The notes beneath the pieces are model-generated. The model was not told where the DNA came from. It searched no databases and saw only the letters and a list, made by a program, of their open reading frames with translations. This document shows, piece after piece, positions 1-4,502 of a stretch of 5,003 nucleotides of DNA. The stretch's first letter is position 1. The number at the start of each line of letters is the position of its first letter. Made by a program: the position numbers and the translations under genes. This DNA comes from Clostridia bacterium (GTDB lineage: Bacteria; Bacillota; Clostridia; Oscillospirales; QAKW01): the NCBI GenBank assembly GCA_017442025.1, contig JAFSBD010000008.1:1-5003 (forward strand). The letters run 5' to 3'.

Positions 1-291
1 GGGCTCGTCGCCGGGCTTCAAAGCCTTCCGTTGCCCGCCGCGATCGGTCTGCAGATAGACCCAGGTAATGCTATGCTCTTCGGTCATGGGATGGGTAACC
101 TCGCCCACCACCGCCTTGACGATCTTGCCGTCAAATTCAACAACGGGGATATGCTTCTCCACCGCCGCCTCTTTGGTGCCGGGCTCCAGCTTGGTCATCT
201 TCTGGCCGCAACACATCATGGGAACGCCCGCATCATGGATCATCCCAACGATATTGCCGCAATGCTCGCAAATAAAAAATCTGTTGTCCAT
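1..291 (-). CDS. dfx: Superoxide reductase (desulfoferrodoxin type), C-terminus cut by window edge
   Basis: The first 97 residues are visible; the C-terminus lies beyond base 1. Superoxide reductases reduce superoxide to H2O2 in the cytoplasm without making O2, using electrons from rubredoxin-like donors. The N-terminus carries a desulforedoxin-type iron site: C8-x2-C11, then the adjacent pair C27-C28. The catalytic domain begins at about residue 40 with E45-K46-H47, the conserved Glu-Lys-His of the active-site loop. The HPM-x3-H motif follows, supplying iron ligands H67 and H73. The remaining Cys and His ligands, expected near the C-terminus, are outside the window, so catalytic completeness cannot be judged. 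The start at 291 is supported by GGAGG at 301-305 with a 9-base spacer. Only 20 bases separate it from the flavodiiron gene stop, so the two are probably cotranscribed. This pairing makes sense because rubredoxin-type electron carriers serve both enzymes. Confidence 0.94.
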   Translation of the reverse strand, partial: MDNRFFICEHCGNIVGMIHDAGVPMMCCGQKMTKLEPGTKEAAVEKHIPVVEFDGKIVKAVVGEVTHPMTEEHSITWVYLQTDRGGQRKALKPGDEP

Positions 292-311
292 TTGATTTAT
301 CCTCCAAAAAT

Positions 312-2102
312 TTATTTTATTTCTTCAAAATCGGCCGCGCCGTGCTTACATAAGGGGCAGATAAAATCCTCCGGCAGAGGATGCCCTTCATAAACATAAC
401 CGCAGATCCGGCAGACATACCCCTTCTTCCCTTCGGTCTGGGGCTTGGGCTTGACATTCTTTTGATAGTATGTGTAGGTCATGGTTTCCTTATCCGAAAG
501 GACCCGCGCCTCGGTTACCGAGCAGATAAACATCCCATGGGTATCCAGATCCACATATTGCTCCACCTTCAGGCTCATCATGGCGTTGATATAGCGGGGC
601 AGGAAGATCAGCCCGTTATCGGAGCGCAACGGCTCGCAATCGGCAAACTTATCCACATTCCGCCCGCTCACAAACCCGAACTGCTCAAAAACCTTGAAGG
701 GGGCATCTACTGTGAGGCAGTTGATATTCATCTTGCCGCTCTGCTTGATGATATGATGGGAATAGTTGGCCTTATTGATGGTTACCGCAATGCGGTTGGG
801 GGTATCGGTTACCTGAGTAACGGTATTAACGATCAGGCCGTTATCCTTCTTCCCGTCGTTGGAAGTAACAACATACAAGCCGTAGCCGATATTAAAGAGG
901 GCCTTGAGATCGTTTTTATCGGCGGTATCATCCTGCTGGGCAAGATAATCCTTGCAAAGCTCCTTGGCCAAGGCATCCAGCTGGGCGGTGCTTTCTTCGT
1001 TGAGCGCCGAAAGAATGCGAACGGTATTTTCCGCGAAGGTGAGGTTCTTGCTCTTTTCCAGCATTCCCTTCATCACCTTGGCGGCCAAGGGTGCCCAGCT
1101 TCCGTTTTCAATAAAGGCAACGGTGCGGTTGCTGAAATTCCGCTCGGTGAGATGATGAATAAACTCCCGCATGAAGGGGAAGATCTCCGCATTATAGGTG
1201 GTGGTCGCCAAAACAAGCTTGCTATAGCGGAAGGCATCCTCCACCGCCTCTGCCATATCGCAGCGGGCCAGGTCGTTGACAACTACCTTGGGGCAACCGT
1301 TGGCCTTTAATTTTTCGGCCAACTGGACGACCGCCTTTTTGGTATTGCCATAGACCGAGGTATAGGCGATCATGATCCCCTCTTCCTCCGGCTGATAGGA
1401 AGACCAGGTATGATAAAGATTGAGATAATAGCCGAGATTTTCGGTCAAAACAGGCCCGTGGAGGGGGCAGATGATCTCGATATCCAGCCCCGCCGCCTTC
1501 TTCAGAAGGTTTTGCACCTGGGCACCGTATTTCCCAACGATCCCGATATAATACCGCCGCGCCTCGCAGGCCCAATCCTCTTCCACATCCAATGCGCCGA
1601 ACTTACCGAACCCATCGGCGGAAAAGAGAACCTTATCGGTGGCATCATAGGTAACGATAACCTCCGGCCAATGGACCATCGGCGCCGCAACAAAGGCCAG
1701 GTTATGCTTGCCCAAAGAAAGGGTATCCCCCTCGCCAACGATGATCTGCCGCTCTGCAAAATCGTTATTGAAGAAATTCTTCATCATGGCAAAGGCCTTG
1801 GCAGAAGAAACGATCTTCGCATCGGGATAGGTCTTGATGAAATTGGCAATATTGGCCGAATGATCCGGTTCCATATGCTGAACGATCAGATAATCGGGTT
1901 TGCGCCCTTCCAGCACATTCTGCAAGTTATCCAGCCATTCATGGGTAAAATTGGCATCCACCGTATCCATAACCGCGATCTTCTCATCCAGGATAACATA
2001 AGAGTTATAAGCCATCCCGTTGGGAACGATATACTGCCCCTCAAAAAGATCGATCTGATGATCGTTGACGCCCACATAACGAATATCCTTTGTTATAAAC
2101 AT
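312..2102 (-). CDS. fprA: Four-domain flavodiiron protein: FprA core fused to flavin reductase and rubredoxin
   Basis: This 596-residue cytoplasmic enzyme should reduce O2 to water and/or NO to N2O. Residues 1 to about 240 form a metallo-beta-lactamase-like diiron domain with a full ligand set: H76, E78, D80 (HMEPDH), H144, D163 and H215 (CPLHGP). Residues about 243-390 are a flavodoxin domain with an FMN-phosphate loop (TSVYGNT, 248-254). Residues about 398-550 resemble the FMN-binding flavin reductase family (NTVTQVTDTP, FGFVSGRN). Residues about 561-596 are a short-spaced rubredoxin: C564-x2-C567 and C582-x2-C585, with 14 residues between the pairs. In Moorella thermoacetica the last two domains form a separate partner, Hrb; here they are covalently attached. 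An in-frame ATG nine codons upstream (2127-2129) falls about at the predicted transcription start and has no ribosome binding site. The ATG at 2102 has AGAGGTG at 2108-2114, and the family usually begins near this point. It is followed closely by the superoxide reductase gene. O2 versus NO preference cannot be read from sequence. Confidence 0.96.
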   Translation of the reverse strand: MFITKDIRYVGVNDHQIDLFEGQYIVPNGMAYNSYVILDEKIAVMDTVDANFTHEWLDNLQNVLEGRKPDYLIVQHMEPDHSANIANFIKTYPDAKIVSSAKAFAMMKNFFNNDFAERQIIVGEGDTLSLGKHNLAFVAAPMVHWPEVIVTYDATDKVLFSADGFGKFGALDVEEDWACEARRYYIGIVGKYGAQVQNLLKKAAGLDIEIICPLHGPVLTENLGYYLNLYHTWSSYQPEEEGIMIAYTSVYGNTKKAVVQLAEKLKANGCPKVVVNDLARCDMAEAVEDAFRYSKLVLATTTYNAEIFPFMREFIHHLTERNFSNRTVAFIENGSWAPLAAKVMKGMLEKSKNLTFAENTVRILSALNEESTAQLDALAKELCKDYLAQQDDTADKNDLKALFNIGYGLYVVTSNDGKKDNGLIVNTVTQVTDTPNRIAVTINKANYSHHIIKQSGKMNINCLTVDAPFKVFEQFGFVSGRNVDKFADCEPLRSDNGLIFLPRYINAMMSLKVEQYVDLDTHGMFICSVTEARVLSDKETMTYTYYQKNVKPKPQTEGKKGYVCRICGYVYEGHPLPEDFICPLCKHGAADFEEIK

Positions 2103-2107
2103 AAACA

Positions 2108-2114
2108 CACCTCT
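2108..2114 (-). promoter_or_regulatory. Ribosome binding site that decides the flavodiiron start
   Basis: AGAGGTG on the minus strand lies five bases before the ATG at 2102. It falls inside the longer open frame that begins at 2129, so it argues that translation starts at the internal Met rather than the upstream one. Confidence 0.75.
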
Positions 2115-2135
2115 GTTTTTGTTATTCATGCTTTT

Positions 2136-2163
2136 ATTATAGCACGATTCTATGTATTTTCAA
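2136..2163 (-). promoter_or_regulatory. Sigma-70-type promoter of the flavodiiron gene
   Basis: On the minus strand, TTGAAA (2158-2163) and a perfect TATAAT (2136-2141) are separated by 16 bases. The expected transcription start is near 2129, giving a leader of about 27 bases before the ATG at 2102. The promoter fits entirely in the 66-base gap after the iron-sulfur gene. The flavodiiron and superoxide reductase genes can therefore be made independently, although no terminator hairpin blocks read-through from upstream. Confidence 0.75.
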
Positions 2164-2168
2164 CGCTT

Positions 2169-2870
2169 TTAATCCAAAATTTTTCCATCGGTGGAGATGG
2201 TTACCACCTGCCAGGGAATAAACTTGCCGCTGGCCTGCAACGCCCGCCGCACCGCGTTTTCCAATCCGCCGCAGCAGGGAACTTCCATCCGCAGAATCTT
2301 GACACTCTTAATGTTATTGTTTGCAATGATCTGTGTCAGCTTTTCTGCATAGTCCCCTTCATCCAGTTTGGGGCAACCGATGAGAGTGATATGGTTGCGG
2401 ATAAAATCCTGATGGAAGTTCCCATAGGCAAAGGCGGTGCAATCGGCGGCGATCAGCAGATTGGCATCCTCATAATAAGGAGCCTGCACCGGCACCAATT
2501 TGATCTGGCAGGGCCATTGGGCCAACCGGCTTTGGACGTTTTGCGCCTTGGCCTGGCCGCCGCTCTCCCGCCGAATGGCGGTTGGCCGACTGCCGGGGCA
2601 GCCGCCCGCGCAGGGCTGCTTGATGCCGAATTTCTGCATCTTCGCTTGCCGCACCGCCGCCTCATCATAAGCAGGGGCTTCCCGCTCCTCAAAGGTGATG
2701 GCCCCGGTGGGGCAGGCGGGCAGGCAATCGCCCAGCCCATCGCAATAATCCTCACGGGTAAGGGTAGCAACCCCCTTCACCATTTCAATCGCTCCTTCAT
2801 GGCAGGCCGCCGCGCACGCGCCGCAGCCATTGCATTTATCTTGATCGATCTTGATGATTTTTCGGATCAT
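2169..2870 (-). CDS. Dicluster ferredoxin-like iron-sulfur protein with Cys-rich C-terminal domain
   Basis: This 233-residue protein has an N-terminal ferredoxin-like region. The first motif is C13-x2-C16-x2-C19-x3-C23. The second is C43-x5-C49-x3-C53-P: Leu46 sits where a regular 8Fe ferredoxin has its middle Cys. Further cysteines occur at C87-x3-C91 (CAGGC) and in the C-terminal half, including a GCPKLD motif and a CCGG motif. The C-terminal half (about residues 115-233) has no membrane segment and no catalytic motif that I recognise. From recall, similar proteins occur in Clostridia, but no function is known to me. Likely roles are electron transfer or redox/NO sensing. Similar small ferredoxin genes (frdX) accompany hcp under HcpR-type regulators, but hcp is not visible here. 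The start at 2870 has GGAGG at 2881-2885. An in-frame ATG at 2945 lies upstream of the predicted transcript start and was rejected. It is divergent from the Crp/Fnr gene and upstream of the flavodiiron gene on the same strand. Confidence 0.85.
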   Translation of the reverse strand: MIRKIIKIDQDKCNGCGACAAACHEGAIEMVKGVATLTREDYCDGLGDCLPACPTGAITFEEREAPAYDEAAVRQAKMQKFGIKQPCAGGCPGSRPTAIRRESGGQAKAQNVQSRLAQWPCQIKLVPVQAPYYEDANLLIAADCTAFAYGNFHQDFIRNHITLIGCPKLDEGDYAEKLTQIIANNNIKSVKILRMEVPCCGGLENAVRRALQASGKFIPWQVVTISTDGKILD

Positions 2871-2880
2871 TTTTTCATCG

Positions 2881-2885
2881 CCTCC
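2881..2885 (-). promoter_or_regulatory. Ribosome binding site of the iron-sulfur protein gene
   Basis: GGAGG on the minus strand lies 10 bases before the ATG at 2870. It selects this start over the in-frame ATG at 2945, which has no such site and precedes the predicted transcription start. Confidence 0.8.
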
Positions 2886-2914
2886 TTGCTTTTCTGAAAT
2901 GATTATAGTATAAT
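2886..2914 (+). promoter_or_regulatory. Promoter of the Crp/Fnr regulator gene
   Basis: TTGCTT (2886-2891) is a weak -35 and TATAAT (2909-2914) a perfect -10, separated by 17 bases. The expected transcription start is near 2921, giving a leader of about 37 bases. The element overlaps the divergent promoter of the iron-sulfur gene, so the two cannot be occupied by polymerase at the same time. Confidence 0.6.
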
Positions 2915-2920
2915 AATTTC
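2896..2920. repeat. Imperfect 25-bp inverted repeat over both -10 boxes
   Basis: The left arm GAAATGATTATA (2896-2907) and right arm TATAATAATTTC (2909-2920) match as inverted copies at 11 of 12 positions around a central G at 2908. Each arm contains the -10 box of one divergent promoter. Part of the symmetry follows from two opposed TATAAT boxes, but the match extends five bases further outward in each arm. It could also be a protein-binding site. Confidence 0.7.
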
Positions 2921-2930
2921 GAAAAGTATG
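2902..2930 (-). promoter_or_regulatory. Promoter of the iron-sulfur protein gene, probably activator-dependent
   Basis: The minus strand has a perfect TATAAT at 2902-2907, giving a predicted start near 2895. At the 17-base spacing the -35 hexamer (2925-2930) reads CATACT, a poor match to TTGACA. A good -10 with a poor -35 is typical of activator-dependent promoters. A perfect palindrome is centred about 41.5 bases upstream of the predicted start. Confidence 0.6.
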
Positions 2931-2943
2931 TTGAATTTTCAAC
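2930..2943. promoter_or_regulatory. Perfect palindrome, candidate Crp/Fnr-family operator
   Basis: GTTGAATTTTCAAC consists of perfect 6-base inverted arms (GTTGAA and TTCAAC) around TT. It lies in the leader of the regulator gene, just before its ribosome binding site. Its centre (2936.5) is about -41.5 from the predicted start of the divergent iron-sulfur gene and about +16.5 from the regulator's own start. Those are typical positions for class II activation and for autorepression. The half-site resembles the TTGA of Fnr sites, but the spacing is two bases shorter than TTGAT-N4-ATCAA, so assignment to the adjacent regulator is inference. Confidence 0.55.
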
Positions 2944-2948
2944 AAAAT

Positions 2949-2952
2949 GGAG
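2949..2952 (+). promoter_or_regulatory. Ribosome binding site of the Crp/Fnr gene
   Basis: GGAG lies five bases before the ATG at 2958 and supports this start over the in-frame ATG at 2928. The upstream ATG has no purine-rich site and would leave almost no leader. Confidence 0.65.
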
Positions 2953-2957
2953 AAAAA

Positions 2958-3620
2958 ATGGAAAAATATTTTGCAATTTTAAAAAAATGTCCCCTCTTTT
3001 TTGGGATCGATGAAACCCATCTTGCAAAAATGCTCCCCTGCCTGGGCGCGCAGATCATGCCCTTTGACAAAAAGTATACCATTTTAAAAGAAGGGAATCC
3101 CGCCCGCTATATCGGCATCATCCTCTCAGGCTCAGCCCAGGTGATCCGCCTGGACTACTATGGAAACCGCAGCATCCTTTCGGAGGTAGGGCCCTCGGAG
3201 CTCTTTTCCGAGGCCTTTGCCTGCGCCGAGATCGATGCGGTGCCCATCTCGGTGATCGCCAACGAGCCGGGGGAAGCGATGCTGATCGATTGCGGGCATA
3301 TCCTTCATACCTGCGCCAATAACTGCGGCTTTCACCAGCAGTTGATCTTCAATCTGATGAAGGATCTGGCCGCCAAAACCCTGGCCTTCCATCAAAAGAT
3401 GGAGATCCTTTCCTGCCGCACCACCCGCGATAAACTGCTCACCTATCTGGATCTTCAGGCCAAACAGGCCGGCAGCCCCCGCTTCACCATCCCCTTTGAC
3501 CGCCAGGAACTGGCGGACTATCTGGAGGTGGACCGCAGCGGCCTATCCACCGAGATCGGCAAACTGCGCAAAGAGGGCATTCTCAAAAGCCGCAAAGATC
3601 AATTTGAATTATTGCAATAA
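2958..3620 (+). CDS. Crp/Fnr-family transcriptional regulator
   Basis: This 220-residue protein is normal in length for the family. Residues about 12-115 form a cyclic-nucleotide-binding-type beta barrel (ILKEGNPARYIGIILSGSAQ, about 42-61). Residues about 125-155 form the dimerisation helix, and residues about 155-215 a winged helix-turn-helix with a recognition helix around 192-203 (DRSGLSTEIGKL). The phosphate-binding Arg-Ser/Thr of cAMP-binding Crp is not evident in the corresponding loop (SELFSEAFACAEIDAVPIS), so cAMP is an unlikely ligand. No N-terminal Fnr-type [4Fe-4S] cysteine cluster is present; the cysteines (11, 28, 89, 112, 119, 123, 153) are scattered, so the signal is unknown. 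Divergence from an iron-sulfur gene and proximity to the flavodiiron and superoxide reductase genes suggest control of oxidative or nitrosative defence, as for HcpR-like regulators. The start at 2958 has GGAG at 2949-2952; the in-frame ATG at 2928 lacks a ribosome binding site. Confidence 0.95.
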   Translation: MEKYFAILKKCPLFFGIDETHLAKMLPCLGAQIMPFDKKYTILKEGNPARYIGIILSGSAQVIRLDYYGNRSILSEVGPSELFSEAFACAEIDAVPISVIANEPGEAMLIDCGHILHTCANNCGFHQQLIFNLMKDLAAKTLAFHQKMEILSCRTTRDKLLTYLDLQAKQAGSPRFTIPFDRQELADYLEVDRSGLSTEIGKLRKEGILKSRKDQFELLQ

Positions 3621-3651
3621 AAAAAGAGCCGCAAGGCTCTTTTTTATTGCA
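3613..3651. terminator. Bidirectional intrinsic terminator between convergent genes
   Basis: The core hairpin has stem GAGCC (3626-3630) and GGCTC (3635-3639) closed by a GCAA tetraloop of the GNRA type. An A7 tract on the left and a T6 tract on the right make a U-tract on either strand. The pairing extends through GCAAT (3614-3618) and ATTGC (3646-3650) with one bulged A. It overlaps the stop codon of the Crp/Fnr gene and ends within two bases of the aldolase stop, so it probably terminates both transcripts. Confidence 0.92.
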
Positions 3652-4335
3652 TTATTTGATTTCGAAATCCAGAATGGTCTGATCGCCGTAGAGGGAATCC
3701 CAATCCTTTTCAAAGCCCGCAACCGCAACATCGGTCATGGGATGGGAGAGGGTATTCTTAAAGAGGTCGGCCGAGATGGTAACCGCATGGCAACCGCTCA
3801 GGGCGCATTTATGGATCTGTTCCACGTTTTTGAAGCTGGCCGCCAGAACCTGGCAGTTCATGCCGTAGCGATCAAATTCCTGAACGATCTCTTCCACAAC
3901 GCGGGCACCATCGCCAACCACGTTATCGAATCGATTGACATAAGGAGCGACAAAATCTGCACCGGCGGTTGCGGCAAGCAACGCCTGGGCGGGAGTGAAG
4001 ATGGCGGTAACGGTAACGCCGATATCCTCTTCCTTCAGCATCATAACCGCCTTAAGGCCTTCCTCGCTGATGGGGATCTTAACAAAGAAGTTGCCGCCCA
4101 CCTGATATTTCAGCAGCTTGGCTTCCTCTACGATCTTTTCCGCTTCGGTCTGAACGGTCTGCACATGGAGCATCTTATCCGGCCCGATAATGTTGCGGAT
4201 CTCCTTCACCAACTCCCAAAATTCCATCTTCTCTTTGGCAACGAGGGTGGGGTTGGTGGTAACACCCGCCAAAGGATAAAACTCATTGCAATGCTTCACA
4301 TCGGCCAGATTGCCGCTATCCAACATGTACTTCAT
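3652..4335 (-). CDS. fsa: Fructose-6-phosphate aldolase (small transaldolase family)
   Basis: This 227-residue cytoplasmic class I aldolase is close to the 220 residues of E. coli FSA. It should cleave fructose 6-phosphate to dihydroxyacetone and glyceraldehyde 3-phosphate, or run the reverse. The Schiff-base lysine is K86 in FVKIP. Other active-site positions include D6, T26 and N28 (GVTTNPT), and S167 (AASFK). Two positions favour aldolase over transaldolase: Q59 (Glu in classical transaldolases) and Y132 in APYVNR (Phe in transaldolases; changing it to Tyr gives E. coli TalB FSA activity). Bacillus TalC-type enzymes have Glu and Phe here, and this protein does not. The start at 4335 has AAGGTG at 4343-4348 and the N-terminus aligns with FSA. 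It is divergent from a triosephosphate isomerase gene, which would use its glyceraldehyde 3-phosphate product. The true substrate could be another sugar phosphate, because family annotations are often imprecise. Confidence 0.92.
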   Translation of the reverse strand: MKYMLDSGNLADVKHCNEFYPLAGVTTNPTLVAKEKMEFWELVKEIRNIIGPDKMLHVQTVQTEAEKIVEEAKLLKYQVGGNFFVKIPISEEGLKAVMMLKEEDIGVTVTAIFTPAQALLAATAGADFVAPYVNRFDNVVGDGARVVEEIVQEFDRYGMNCQVLAASFKNVEQIHKCALSGCHAVTISADLFKNTLSHPMTDVAVAGFEKDWDSLYGDQTILDFEIK

Positions 4336-4374
4336 TTTCTTTCACCTTTCCTATTCTTAATTTTGCACAGACTT

Positions 4375-4403
4375 ATGATAAACCAATCCCCTTTCTTTGT
4401 CAA
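4375..4403 (-). promoter_or_regulatory. Strong sigma-70-type promoter of the aldolase gene
   Basis: On the minus strand, a perfect TTGACA (4398-4403) and TATCAT (4375-4380, one mismatch to consensus) are separated by 17 bases. The expected start is near 4368, giving a leader of about 33 bases. Confidence 0.82.
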
Positions 4404-4433
4404 TGGATACAATTCACCAAAATAAGTATCATT
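4402..4433. repeat. Inverted repeat between the divergent aldolase and isomerase promoters
   Basis: AATGGATAC (4402-4410) and GTATCATT (4426-4433) are inverted copies apart from one extra G in the left arm, separated by 15 bases. The repeat lies between the two -35 boxes. It could be an operator for a shared regulator, but the arms are short and A+T-rich, so chance is possible. Confidence 0.35.
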
Positions 4434-4438
4434 TTTAA

Positions 4439-4467
4439 TTGACAAATATTGAGATTAACTATATAAT
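4439..4467 (+). promoter_or_regulatory. Perfect-consensus promoter of the triosephosphate isomerase gene
   Basis: TTGACA (4439-4444) and TATAAT (4462-4467) are separated by exactly 17 bases, the full sigma-70/SigA consensus. The expected start is near 4474, giving a leader of about 29 bases with no obvious riboswitch or hairpin. High expression is expected unless a repressor acts. Confidence 0.88.
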
Positions 4468-4502
4468 CATAAGCGGATATCTACGAAAAGGAGAATTTTA
4501 CG

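Noticed and set aside
381..1310. A 309-codon plus-strand open frame inside the flavodiiron gene
   Set aside because: It is antisense to the flavin reductase, flavodoxin and rubredoxin parts, which carry intact motifs on the other strand.
2103..2129. Nine extra N-terminal codons for the flavodiiron protein
   Set aside because: The upstream ATG falls about at the predicted transcription start and has no ribosome binding site, while the ATG at 2102 has one and matches the usual family N-terminus.
1410..2897. A 495-codon open frame on the plus strand opposite the flavodiiron and iron-sulfur genes
   Set aside because: It runs antisense across two well-supported genes and the gap between them, resembles no protein family I know, and is explained by stop-poor complementary frames of moderate-G+C coding sequence.
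2930..2943. A canonical Fnr box
   Set aside because: The half-sites resemble TTGA/TCAA, but the spacing between them is two bases shorter than in the Fnr consensus, so it is reported only as a palindrome of unknown specificity.
2871..2945. A 25-residue N-terminal extension of the iron-sulfur protein
   Set aside because: It would start upstream of the predicted transcript start, across both promoters and the palindrome; GGAGG at 2881-2885 points to the ATG at 2870.
3496..4425. A 309-codon plus-strand open frame spanning the end of the Crp/Fnr gene and the aldolase gene
   Set aside because: It crosses the terminator hairpin and is antisense to the aldolase, whose active-site residues are all present on the minus strand.
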